A DNA stretch of 64,000 nt from Isochrysis galbana (lineage: Eukaryota > Haptophyta > Isochrysidales > Isochrysidaceae), in contig CM030932.1 of the NCBI GenBank assembly GCA_018136815.1, forward strand, positions 6,812,230-6,876,229. Direction: 5' to 3'. Both the position numbers and the translations under genes were made by a program. The notes under the pieces are model-generated. The model ran no database searches, was not told the DNA's origin, and saw only the letters and a program-made list of their open reading frames with translations. The stretch's first letter is position 1; the number at the start of each line of letters is the position of its first letter. Shown in pieces: positions 1-10,500 of this stretch.

Positions 1-173
1 GCAGACCTCGCTGGGGAGCTACCGCCGATACACGAAGAGAAGACGGAAGACTACAACCGATGCATGGGGAGAAGACGGAAGACAGTCATGGAACGTTTGA
101 TGACATCGAAAGAAAGTAAGAGAAGGGGTAGAATGTCGCCGACGAGACCTTGAGGCCTAAAATAACCCACCGG

Positions 174-740
174 TTAGAAGTAAAAACCTGCCATCGTATG
201 GAATGCGACAGACCCTTGCCGGGGTGAGTGGGGCCTCTGCCATAAGGCATGCCCAGTGGAGCGCAGGCCCTGCCTGTCTGGTGCTCTTGCTGTGTGCCCT
301 GCAGCCTGCTGTCCCCCAAGATGGGGGCCAGCATGGCTGCTGTGAGTGGTGTGGCCGGGGCCACGGGCCGTGTGGTGCGACCGGGGTCGCACGCACCTGC
401 TCGGCCTCCGACGGTGGACGCGGCCACGCGGCCGCTTCGCCAGCGACTGGTCCGTGGGGGCATGGGGGCCGCCCTCGGTGGGGGGGGCGAATGAGAGGGG
501 AGCCGCGGCGGCGCGCTCCATCGCAACCAAGTATAAACTTAGTTGCACAGGAGGAAGGAGAGAACAGACCACTGAGGGCCGATGCACCCCGCCCGACCCA
601 GCCCCCCCCGCGACCCGGGCCCCTAAGTAGAGCACGAGGGGAGTTGCCGCAAGGCGGGAAGTGAGAGGAGAGGAAGGGATCTGGGCGTGGCTACAATAGA
701 CAACCCCGTAGCCGCGCGCGTGGCGAGAAAATTAAAAGTT
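174..740 (-). mobile_element. hAT-family 5' fragment (promoter region plus start of ORF)
   Basis: Read on the minus strand, this matches the 5' part of the hAT element at 40.7-42.9 kb. First comes a T-rich to 'gccacgcccagatccc' leader, then 'ctcgtgctctacttagggg', the motif aactaag-tttata, and an ATG at 519-521 opening a frame that starts MERAAAAPLSF. The copy at 41023 starts MERAGAAPLSF. Only the N-terminal, proline/arginine-rich part is present; nothing resembling a transposase core follows before the window edge. Two shorter copies of the same leader lie at 33.36 and 33.78 kb, so this is an interspersed family. It is a relic, not a host gene. Family assignment rests on similarity to the 41-kb copy, not on a domain seen here. 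Confidence 0.6.
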
Positions 741-1036
741 TTTTTTATATCCCCACGGGACTAGGAGCTGCAATCTACTACAAAACTCATTCAGTTCAAT
801 GTACTCTAGACCCCCTACATACAGTACTCCTAGGTAGTAGTAGGTGTCAAGTGAGCCCCTCGCTTGCGGCGCTTTCCTCTTCTTCCCGTCGCTCTTGTTA
901 CTCATTGCAGACACACACTCGGTAACTGCTCGCGCGGAATCGTGAGTTTGGGTGTGCCAGCCCCGAATCACGGAGGCACAGCACAGAAAACCCCACGACC
1001 CACCGAGGGGTCCTTGTGTCCACGTGATCGAACAGA

Positions 1037-1504
1037 ATGGCCGCACACAGCATGGTATTTGACAACCGGCTGTGTGCTGCTGTTCAAATTGCTCGCAACA
1101 TGGAGAGGCATCATCAGCGACTGTCTGAGATCGCCCGGGGGACGCGTCGTGACAACATGTCTCGTCGCGTTCCTTCAGACCCGAATGCGTTGCGCCCTTC
1201 CAGACGCCCCTCTCATCTTAGTGCTCAGCGTGAAGTTGAGGTACTACGTCGGAATCAAGCGGATCTTGCGCGCTTACAAGCCATTGAAGCAGGACAAAAG
1301 CGTGAGCGTGAACATCGGCGTCAGCAGCGACTCGCATCCGGACGCGCGATTTATGATGGCGTTGCACTGAGGGAACGGAGGTTAGCACAGCGTTTGCTCG
1401 CAGAGGCAAATACGAAGCACCGGGAGCGCATTGCCAACACTAGACCGAGGATTGTCCTCACGAACAAGCAGGCTGCTGTCGATCATCGTATACGGAGATC
1501 GTGA
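1037..1504 (+). CDS. Small basic coiled-coil protein, possibly CFAP97/hemingway-like
   Basis: A 155-codon open frame with ATG in good context (cagaATGG) at 1037. It is rich in Arg, Gln, Glu and Ala and has low-complexity helical character. The segment REVEVLRRNQADLARLQAI and the later helices recall the short basic helices of the CFAP97/hemingway family of ciliary proteins, but I see no diagnostic motif, so this is tentative. There is no signal peptide or membrane segment. The gene is single-exon as read, although an upstream exon cannot be excluded. It lies between an hAT relic and a LINE tail. Codon use is mixed, so expression data would be needed to be sure it is a real gene. Confidence 0.45.
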   Translation: MAAHSMVFDNRLCAAVQIARNMERHHQRLSEIARGTRRDNMSRRVPSDPNALRPSRRPSHLSAQREVEVLRRNQADLARLQAIEAGQKREREHRRQQRLASGRAIYDGVALRERRLAQRLLAEANTKHRERIANTRPRIVLTNKQAAVDHRIRRS

Positions 1505-2101
1505 TGCACACCGTTTCAAGTACAATTGGAATGCCTGGGATCACAAGAGTGGGCTTAGGATGTTCGCTGCCCAGGCACCCCATGTTGGTTTGCTACTTGC
1601 TACATGTACAACATCTAGACGTGGCGTGTGATGAGGAAGAGGGAAGGGGGATTGAGCAGGGTTTGGTACCAGAAATTTTGTGGAACGGGGTGTGTTGGAG
1701 TGCGTAGGCTGTATGCGGGTGGACTGGAATTACAGAAGAATGGATGTCACGTATGGATGGGGAGCACCGCCAGGGGTGGAGGGGATGAGGCATGGTAGGG
1801 CGTTCAAACAGCAAACAGGCTTAGGGGATAGGATTAGGGATGGGGAGGGGAAGACAAAAAACACCGAGAGTCGCTTCTGCGGACCTTTTTTGGGAAAACT
1901 GGGCGAAACCTCCTCTGCCCCTTTCAGTCCTTTCCGTGGGGGGGGGGGGGGGCGATGACGTTCCCGACCCACCCTAATAGAGAAGGATTAGCACCAGGCA
2001 CTAGGAATAGATTCCCAGACAGTCTAACAGACGTGTCGCATTGTGGGGGCTAGCGAGAGTACCTCCGGGACCGCCTCCGCGGTGCGCTTATGTGTCTTTA
2101 A
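1505..2101. other. No gene seen; simple-sequence tracts
   Basis: I see no coding signal. The stretch includes a G run near 1938-1952 and purine-rich sequence around 1800-1860. Confidence 0.4.
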
Positions 2102-2290
2102 CGTTCTGACGACGTGTGCAGACTATGTAACCGCCACCGCGAAGACTCGTGCCACCTAACGTCGTGGTGCCCCGCGACAGCAAAAGAAAGTTTTCAGGTG
2201 TCGTTCCGTCAATTGTGGGGCATCAGTCGAATTGAGCGATCAAATGTCCACAGTTATGTATGTAGTATTTTAAAATTAAATAAGGGCTAG
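2102..2290 (+). mobile_element. LINE (non-LTR retrotransposon) 3' ORF end
   Basis: The frame 2102-2290 (63 codons including a TAG stop) reads VCRLCNRHREDSCHLTSWCP near its start. This is the C-X2-C...H-X4-C cysteine motif found after the reverse transcriptase of many LINEs. It continues SFRQLWGISRIERSNVHSY to the stop and is followed by AT-rich sequence. A second, diverged copy of the same stretch lies at 44.17 kb. No upstream reverse-transcriptase frame is visible, so it is a 5'-truncated copy, as is usual for LINEs. The cysteine pattern supports the call; the exact clade is unknown. Confidence 0.7.
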
Positions 2291-2330
2291 CCGTGCGTGG
2301 GGATAACAACTTTTTCTCTGCTTTTTCCCG

Positions 2331-2519
2331 CGGTGCATGTTCCCCCGCGGGGACGCCGTGCGTGCGCATGCAAACGCTTTTCCTCTAAGGCCGACAACTA
2401 CATAAACATGCAGTTTAATGAATAGTATCCACTGAGCACCAATCACATTGTGCACGCCGTGCATTGGGCACGGCGCGGTGTGCATCGGTCCCCCCGCGGA
2501 GACGCCGTGCGTGCGCATG
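2331..2519. repeat. Pair of GC-rich direct repeats (~42 bp)
   Basis: About 42 bp at 2331-2372 (cggtgcatgttcccccgcgg then ggacgccgtgcgtgcgcatgc) recurs with few changes at about 2475-2519. The two copies are some 145 bp apart. Function unknown. Confidence 0.6.
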
Positions 2520-2760
2520 CCGACTTTTTCACGCATCTGGCGAAAATCCAGAGAGTCTTCCTCCCAGACATCTTCCACACCCCGCTCTCCTCTTCCCTCC
2601 TCCACAAGCCTCGCTCCTTCGACATGGGCCAGTACTTTGTCTTCATCGCCAAGCGACTCGGTCACCGCACCTACGAGGAGATCCGCGGCCCAGCCTTCAA
2701 GTTCTGCGGACTCCGCGGTCTATGGCTCTCCTTGACTTCATGTCAAGTATTGCCAAGACC
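2518..2760 (+). CDS. Possible coding fragment, unrecognised
   Basis: Within the open frame 2450-2896 the part from about 2518 to 2710 has host-like codon bias (many C- or G-ending codons). It reads FFTHLAKIQRVFLPDIFH and later FDMGQYFVFIAKRLGHR and YEEIRGPAFKFCG. I do not recognise it. After about 2710 the bias fades and the frame becomes Arg/Pro-rich, as expected of non-coding GC-rich DNA. It could be an exon, a gene fragment carried by a repeat, or chance. No start codon or splice site stands out. Confidence 0.25.
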
Positions 2761-3160
2761 TTGGAGTGCGCCTTGGCTGCGCGAGCTCCGCGTGCCAGGA
2801 GCGCTTTTGTCGCGCCGTCGCGCGTCATTGGCAGTATGGGTTGATTCCCAATACCAATACCGCCTGCCAAGCCCACCACCCAGCGGCAGAAGATGATTTC
2901 TGCTTTGGGTGATGGGTTCCCGCCAGATGCGCTGTGAGGCGCTCTGGCAAGATCTTGGGCTTTTCTGCTGGCGAAAGAGGGAAAGAGGGTGGCCTTTCTC
3001 TTTCTTTCCTCTGGTCAAAATGCGCCCCTAGCTACTCCGGCGCTGTTCACTGTCGCTACTCTAAACTAAAGCCGGCTATACTGGAAGCCACCGTTGTTCT
3101 TTTATTTTCTCCCCCCTCTCCCCCTTCCCCCTCCCTCCCCGCTGGGGGGGATCCTGGCGC

Positions 3161-4234
3161 ATGGGAAACGAGTCGACCGAGCTCATTCGGCGCCTCCATC
3201 CAGCGTTCAGCAAGCCCAATCGCCCGGCAAGACATCGGCCTCCAGATAATCCCAGGCGCAGTCGTCCTGTGGACGCAGAGGACCTACATGCTGAGAGAGC
3301 GGCGTCTAAGCTGCTGCAGGATGCTGCCGCTGAGGCGATGCTTTGGACACTCGAGAGTGGGCTGCGAGGTACGCAATTGCTGCTTGGGGCGGCCCTCAAT
3401 CACGAAGATCTCGCGATCCAAGATCTCTGCTCTGCTGCCTGGATCCAAGATGCCGCGACGTCTCACACTATGACATACGCTGCTGATCACCAAGCACGGC
3501 GTAGCCACTTGTTGCGTGAGGAACAACAGAGGCTTCAGGAGCAGCTCTGGCGTGCTCGTATCGACTTAGGACAGAGAGCCAGCATGCTTCCCCCAACGGC
3601 AATGACAGTGAGCTCTGCCTTCAATATGTGGCGAAGGTACTATGTGAAGAAAAATGCAGTCGCCGGCCGTGACTTGCGAGCCCTTTCACATCTGAGCTAC
3701 ACACGTGTTCACAATTGCTTCTACAGCTGGAGCTCCAAATCCCGCTTTGGGCGGCAGGTAGCCTTCTTCGCTTTGAAAACGTTCAATCGCCATGCGCGTA
3801 ACGCTCTGCGAACGTGGTCTCGCCAGCGCCGACGGCTCCGAGTCTCTCAGATGTTAGCCAGCTCAAGTCTTCTAATGCATGATCGGATTCGAGCATGGCG
3901 TACGTATGCAGACGCACAACGACACAAGGGGCTTGGCACTCGTGCTATGCAACGAAAATGCAGCATCGCCAAACATTCGCTTGGCCGTATTCGAATGCAG
4001 CTTCTCATACGTCGATGGCGCTTATTCGCAGCGAGGGTGGCCGCAGGCAAAGCAGCATTTGATATTGAACAACAAAAGCTCCTCCCGCAACGACTTCGAT
4101 TTGAAGCGGCCATCAACGCTTATCGATCTTTCGCGCAGGAGTGCAGAGGATCCGCAATTTGGGGCATCCTTCGCATGCCACCACCACATACCAGAGCGAC
4201 AACTTATGGCCCGACAGTGGCTCGGCGTCATTGA
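3161..4234 (+). CDS. Sfi1-like W-repeat protein (possible centrin-binding)
   Basis: A 357-codon frame starting at ATG 3161, just after a long pyrimidine tract. The C-terminal half carries repeated helices with a Trp anchor: FNMWRRYY, FYSWSSKSRF, FNRHARNALRTWSRQRRR, RIRAWRTYADA and IRRWRLFAARV. They are spaced about 30-40 residues apart. This matches the pattern of Sfi1-type repeats, long helices that bind centrin at centrosomes, basal bodies and spindle pole bodies. The N-terminal 150 residues are helical and unassigned. It is shorter than typical Sfi1 proteins. Further exons downstream are possible but not needed. Other centrosomal W-repeat proteins are alternatives. Confidence is fair for the repeat class and low for exact function. 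Confidence 0.6.
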   Translation: MGNESTELIRRLHPAFSKPNRPARHRPPDNPRRSRPVDAEDLHAERAASKLLQDAAAEAMLWTLESGLRGTQLLLGAALNHEDLAIQDLCSAAWIQDAATSHTMTYAADHQARRSHLLREEQQRLQEQLWRARIDLGQRASMLPPTAMTVSSAFNMWRRYYVKKNAVAGRDLRALSHLSYTRVHNCFYSWSSKSRFGRQVAFFALKTFNRHARNALRTWSRQRRRLRVSQMLASSSLLMHDRIRAWRTYADAQRHKGLGTRAMQRKCSIAKHSLGRIRMQLLIRRWRLFAARVAAGKAAFDIEQQKLLPQRLRFEAAINAYRSFAQECRGSAIWGILRMPPPHTRATTYGPTVARRH

Positions 4235-4309
4235 ATTTGGCTGATCTGAATGCACATAGGCCGTTCATGCTGGGAGTCTTATGGGGTAGGGCTACGAAGA
4301 TGCGGGGGG

Positions 4310-4452
4310 CCATACATGACGTAGACGTCCACAATTGAGACTTCAGACTACATGCATCCGCTCAATTCCGACAAAGGGCGCCATACATGACGTAGACGTC
4401 CACTAGTGAGACATCAGAGCTCATGGTGGCACCTCAATTCGGACAGGGAGCA
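4310..4452. repeat. 71-bp tandem duplication with ACGT cores
   Basis: The string catacatgacgtagacgtcc occurs at 4311 and again at 4382, exactly 71 bp apart. Each copy is followed by related sequence ending in ctcaattc-g-gaca. Each unit holds two ACGT cores, the centre of bZIP/CREB-type sites. It lies just downstream of the Sfi1-like gene. No gene is seen between 4236 and 4670. Confidence 0.75.
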
Positions 4453-4576
4453 TGTATGTTCTTGTGTTTGTGTGTCACATTTGGCGACATCCATGCCCGG
4501 CCTGATGTACACTTTTTGTCCGCTCTAACTTTTACGAGCTCCGCATACTTGGCATTTTGCACCTTTTAAGTAGAGG

Positions 4577-4672
4577 TAGGCCGGTCACTGACGCTTTTTA
4601 ACCACCATTTTCCACCCCTCCTGGGTGTCCAAAGTCCAAAGATTGCCCCCAGGAACCCCCCTTTACCTGCCG
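4577..4672. repeat. Dispersed repeat copy (ccggtcact...cctgggtgtccaa)
   Basis: The sequence ggccggtcactgacgc, a T/A-rich step, 'ttaaccaccattttccacc' and 'cctgggtgtccaaag' is repeated at about 36938-37030 with a few differences. No gene is visible in it. It abuts the copia cluster. Confidence 0.6.
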
Positions 4673-6241
4673 TCAACCTGAGCATGCTCAAGGTGTTCGG
4701 TTGCAAGGCCATCGTGCAGAAGCCCAAGGCGTACCGCGACAACAACTTGTCGGAGCAAGCACAAGAGTGCATCTACTTGGGCCCGGCACGCTACCACACG
4801 GGCAACATCTTCATGTCCACCTTGCGCACGAGCTTCATGTCATTGGAGCCCCACGGCATGTCGTCCACGTACGTGGCCATGACCATGAAGGAATCCTCAT
4901 CACGGAGCACGTAGAGGCATGGCTCGCTGAACGCCACAATGAAGCCAAACGCCTCAAGCCACATGGACAACTTGAGCCACCAATTGCGGCCGGACTGCAC
5001 CAAGCCATAGAGCGATTGCACGTTGCGAAGCGAGGGAGGCCGCCATCGTTTCCGCTTCGTTGGCCGACAAGGAGATGCTGTTTTGGCGCTTGCTGCCCCA
5101 ATCGACGAGGCTGCCATTGATGAAGATGAGCCAGCCGCTCGTCGAACGTACTACGTCCCACGATGCGTCGACCATGCCGCGTACCATGCCTTCACCTTGA
5201 CGAAAGAGGCCGATGATGGGGCTATCGCCATTGTTCTTGTAGTACTTGAGGCCCATGGTGCCACGGTTCTTGAGGTAGAGAAGGCAATGCAGCGCCGCGT
5301 GCCAAAGGTTCACGGTGGGGAACGACATCGCGGCCATCGCGAGCAACTTGGGCCTGAATGCTCTCCATTCAGCACCATCCTTGTTGTAGAAGAAGATCTT
5401 GTCATTGTTCTTGTGTCGATGAAGGTCTTGTTGGTCACCAAGGTGTTGTACTCCTTCATGCGTGCCTCCTCCCACAAGTCTTGTTCATCTTGTGGTAGGT
5501 ACTTGAGTTGGTGCGGCTTGAAGGGCTTTGGCTCGATGACGTCCTTGCCGAGGTACGAGTTGCATGGCGTGTCGACGGTGTTGCGCAACGTGTCCTCGTA
5601 CTTGGTCATCTCTTCGAGGTGCGCGCCCATCATCTTGTTGATGTAGTCTCCTTGGTGAAGAATGATTCCATCACTCACTTCCTTGAGTTGGGCTCCAAGT
5701 ACTTCATCGAGACCTTCATGCCAAGTGAGCTTGAAGCCATCCTTCTCCATGGCCTCAAACACCTTGCGCACGAGCTTCATGTCATTGGAGCCCCACGGCA
5801 TGTCGTCCACGTACGTGGCCATGACCATGAAGGAATCCTCATCACGGAGCACGTAAAGGCATGGCTCGCTGAACGCCACGATGAAGCCAAATGCCTCAAG
5901 CCACATGGACAACTTGAGCCACCAATTGCGGCCGGATTGCACCAAGCCATAGAGCGATTGCCCTAAGAGGGCTGCTAGCTCTTGTCCGTGTTCATCGTAC
6001 TTGCGGTAGTTCTTGGGCATGCGTACCCAAACGCGCTCGTTGGGGGGCAACTCGCTCTGCGTGTACGCGGAGATGGCATCGGCGGCGCCCTTGTACGTGC
6101 ACATGATGACGGAAGTGACGCAGAAGAGTCGAAAGCCGCCATGGGAGATGGTTGGCGAGTACGAGAGGTCAAAGTCAATGCCCGGTACTTGGCGGAAGCC
6201 TTGGACGTACATGCGCGACTTGCGGATGCCGTCGCGCTTGT

Positions 6242-6499
6242 TGAGAAGCGCAAGGCTTCATACAAGGCTTCATGCAAGGCTTAATGTGCGTCGTGAACCC
6301 AAGGCCTAGCTATGGCTAGGTGGTGTGCAAAGCATTTGTTCTTGTTGGGGTTTTGTTTTTGTGTCGGTTACGTGACCGGCGGTTGAGTCGGTTACGGCGG
6401 TTGAGTCGGTTACGGCGGTTGAGTCGTTTGAACGGACAACGGACCGTGCAAGGGTAGAGACCCCTAAGAGACAAGTAACAAGAAAGCTTTCGCCACTCA
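6242..6499 (+). repeat. Copia LTR, plus orientation (older copy)
   Basis: About 258 bp, beginning TGAGAAGC and ending CCACTCA. It matches the LTRs of the whole element but in the opposite direction, with an extra internal ggttgagtcggttacgg-type repeat. It is followed by the same tggtacccccgcc primer-binding-site-like sequence and then the gag start at 6530. Confidence 0.85.
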
Positions 6500-6529
6500 T
6501 CTGGTACCCCCGCCGAGAGACAAAGAGAC

Positions 6530-7201
6530 ATGGACAAGAACAATGACAAGATCTTCTTCTACAACAAGGATGGTGCTGAATGGAGAGCATTCAGGCCCAA
6601 GTTGCTCGCGATGGCCGGCAAGAACGGTTGCCGACGTGCGATGCTCAAGAACAAGACGGAAAGCGTCGATGACGCCAACAAGGACAAGGAAGCCACCCAG
6701 GTGGAACTCAACAAGGCATATGACCTCCTCATCATGTGCATCAAGGATGACAAGCTTGTGGCCACCTTGGATGTGCTCTACACGGATGAGGAGGAAGAGA
6801 AGTACGACGGCCACCGTGCGTTCAAACACATCGACGAGTTGCACGTGGCGGTCAACACCGAAGACAAGGCCGAAGACAAGAAGATGGAGTATGACACACT
6901 CAAGATGACCAACCTCCAGGAGTTCCCCTCAAGGGAGGAGGTCACCAACCGCTTTGACAACATGTTTGGCATCTTCCAAGGACTCAAGGGCACCGCGCGC
7001 GAAGTCTCCGTGGCCGAGTTGTGCCTCGACATGAAAGCGAGCTTCATTGGATGTGGAGAAGGAGTCCTTCGTGAAGTGGACAAGGCATGGGGCTCCTTGG
7101 AAGTTGAGCACCGCAAGAGGCCTGATATGGTGCACAAGAACCTTGTGGAGGCGGCGGCCATCGCCCATAAGCATGAGGCGGTGAGGATAACGATACGCTG
7201 A
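6530..7201 (+). mobile_element. Copia gag region of the older copy
   Basis: Fossil. It starts MDKNNDKIFFYNKDG, as does the whole element's polyprotein, and covers the N-terminal gag part. It belongs to the copy into which the whole element inserted; related gag sequence resumes at about 12379. Confidence 0.8.
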
Positions 7202-7261
7202 CGCCAAGTGGCGAAGTGCAACGCGGGCCATTCGAGTCGGAAGATGGCAAGGGCGCTCCAC

Positions 7262-7508
7262 TGAGTGGCGAAAGCTGTCTTGTTACTTGTCTCTTAGGGG
7301 TCTCTACCCTTGCACGGTCCGTTGTCCGTTCAAACGACTCAACCACGTTCAAACGACTCAACCGCCGTAACCGACTCAACCGCCGATCACGTAACCGACA
7401 CAAAAACAAAACCCCAACAAGAACAAATGTTTTGCACACCACTTAGCCATAGCTAGGCCTTGTGTTCACGACACACATGAAGCCTTGCATGAAGCCTTGC
7501 GCTTCTCA
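7262..7508 (-). repeat. 3' LTR of the whole copia element
   Basis: 247 bp, TG...CA, appearing identical to the copy at 12127-12373. It is preceded on the element strand by a ggggggg-ending purine tract at about 7509-7517. Confidence 0.92.
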
Positions 7509-7572
7509 CCCCCCCTTGACCTGATCCCCTGGAGAAGGGCAACAAATGAGGGATTCGCAAGGCAGCAAGATC

Positions 7573-10500
7573 TCAAATGCGAACCATGATCAGCCCACGG
7601 AACTTGGTGAACTTGTTCGCAGCTAAGGGCTTCGTCATCATGTCGGCCACATTGAGCTCGGTCTGCACGTGGTAGACACGTAACACATTCTTCTGCGTGA
7701 GCTCACGCACGTAGAGCTCACGACGATGGATGTGACGGGCCAAACCCTTCATGATGGGATTGTCCGCGAGTGCCTTTGCACCCTTGCTGTCGGACAAGAG
7801 CGGACTTGGCTCCGCTTGCTTCCAACCGAGATCCGCGAGCGTGTTACGGAAGTTCTCGATACGTTGCGAAGCAAGGGAGGCCGCCATCGTTTCCGCTTCA
7901 TTGGCCGACAAGGAGATGCTGTTTTGGCGCTTGCTGCCCCAATCGACGAGGCTACCATTGATGAAGATGAGCCAACCGCTCGTCGAACGTACTACGTCCC
8001 ACGATGCGTCGACCATGCCGCGTACCATGCCTTCACCTTGACGAAAGAGGCCGATGATGGGGCTATCGCCATTGTTCTTGTAGTACTTGAGGCCCATGGT
8101 GCCACGGTTCTTGAGGTAGAGAAGGCAATGCAGTGCCGCCTGCCAAAGGTTCACGGTGGGGAACGACATCGCGCGGCAAAGTTGGCCCACCGTGTACGAG
8201 ATGTCGGGGTTGCTCACCACGGCGGCGTAGAGGAGACTACCGACAAGGCCGCGGTACTTGGTGCCAAACTTGGGATCGAGCTCCGCCTTGATCCGCTCTT
8301 TCTCGTCTTGCGCCTCGATGACGTCCTTGCCGAGGTACGAGTTGCATGGCGTGTCGACGGTGTTGCGCAACGTGTCCTCGTACTTGGTCATCTCTTCGAG
8401 GTGCGCGCCCATCATCTTGTTGATGTAGTCTCCTTGGTGAAGAATGATTCCATCACTCACTTCCTTGAGTTGGGCTCCAAGTACTTCATCGAGACCTTCA
8501 TGCCAAGTGAGCTTGAAGCCGTCCTTCTCCATGGCCTCAAACACCTTGCGCACGAGCTTCATGTCATTGGAGCCCCACGGCATGTCGTCCACGTACGTGG
8601 CCATGACCATGAAGGAATCCTCATCACGGAGCACGTAAAGGCATGGCTCGCTGAACGCCACGATGAAGCCAAATGCCTCAAGCCACATGGACAACTTGAG
8701 CCACCAATTGCGGCCGGATTGCACCAAGCCATAGAGCGATTGCCCTAAGAGGGCTGCTAGCTCTTGTCCGTGTTCATCGTACTTGCGGTAGTTCTTGGGC
8801 ATGCGTACCCAAACGCGCTCGTTGGGGGGCAACTCGCTCTGCGTGTACGCGGAGATGGCATCGGCGGCGCCCTTGTACGTGCACATGATGACGGAAATGA
8901 CGCAGAAGAGTCGAAAGCCGCCATGGGAGATGGTTGGCGAGTACGAGAGGTCAAAGTCAATGCCCGGTACTTGGCGGAAGCCTTGGACGTACATGCGCGA
9001 CTTGCGGATGCCGTCGCGCTTGTAGCGGAGGGTCTCACCTAGTGGTATGGCGCGTCCCACTTCCTTGATTGGCTTCTCGTCGATGAAGGTCTTGTTGGTC
9101 ACCAAGGTGTTGTACTCCTTCATGCGTGCCTCCTCCCACAAGTCTTGTTCATCTTGTGGTAGGTACTTGAGTTGGTGCGGCTTGAAGGGCTTTGGGAAGC
9201 CGATGTAGATGGCGTCGTCGCACACCTCGGTCGCCATCAAGATCTTGTGGCACATCGACGCCGAGTACTCGCTAGCACTCTCGTCGCCCAAGATGGTGTT
9301 GTCGTTGCCCAAGGTGGAGTAGTCCATCACCGTGTACGGGAGCTCCTCTCCCGCGATGCGGCTTGAGCGGCGTGGCGCGGTGTCCTCCTTGCCATCTTCC
9401 GACTCGAATGGCCCGCGTTGCACTTCGCCACTTGGCGTAAGCGTGTCGTCATCCTCCTCATCGGACTCGATGATGCGGCGGTGCCGTTGAGGAGCTCGGA
9501 TAGGCGGCGTGCTGTCGGAGGTGTTGTCGCTAGCATCCTCTTCCACCTCCGTGATGGGGCCCGAGTAGGAATGCTCCGAGGGCGTGTAGTCCGGATCCTC
9601 GTGGTCCTCCGGGATGCCAAACGCGTAGATTGAGCCATGCATCTTGCCGTATTGGTCGGTCTTGTCAATGGGGATCTCACCCCCCCTCGTGGTTTTCCAC
9701 GGGAACTCGGTCTCCATGAAGGTGGCGTGCACACCGCTCACAAACACCTTGCCCGTCTCGAGGGACATGAAGATGTTGCCCGTGTGGTAGCGTGCCGGGC
9801 CCAAGTAGATGCACTCTTGTGCTTGCTCCGACAAGTTGTTGTCGCGATACGCCTTGGGCTTCTGCACGATGGCCTTGCAACCGAACACCTTGAGCATGCT
9901 CAGGTTGACCGTGTGGCGGATGCCGGCACGCACTAGAGGAGGAGCAGTGTCTTTGGCGCCGGGGATGCGGTTGATGATCACCATCGCGGGATAGAGCGCA
10001 AACTCCCAATACTCTTGGGGGGCATTGCACCCCAGGAGCAATGGTCGCATGGTGCGCTCGAGCAACTTGACCGCGATTTCCGCAGGGTTGCCCCACGGCT
10101 CGTACGGGTTGCTCTCTTGCTTGCGGATCAAGTTGCTATCGCAAATCTCTTGCACCTTGTCGCTCTTGAGTACGGGCTCATTGTCCGAGTGCAAGCGCTT
10201 CACGGTGAAGAACCCTTGCGTGTCCGCCAAGAAGCGCTGCAACATCGTTGGGTGCTCCGACTTGAAGCGCATGGGATACGCGAACACTAGGCCGGAGAAG
10301 ACGTCGTAGAACACGTCCACGTACTTGTAGCCCGTGAGCACGCTGCGGCAAGGCATAGTTAGGATGTCGTTGGTGATGACGTCCCCGACGGCGTTTGTCA
10401 TCCATGGTCCTCCACCTCCGCCTCCGGGTCGGCGTTGCGCATTGGCCTTGAGCGCGACCTCGTTGACGTCTTCCGCCTTCCTTGCTTGAAGGCGCTTGAG

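Noticed and set aside
4701-6284. Plus-strand frames rich in Arg/Val/Glu across the copia cluster
   Set aside because: Reverse-strand shadows of the copia pol sequence.
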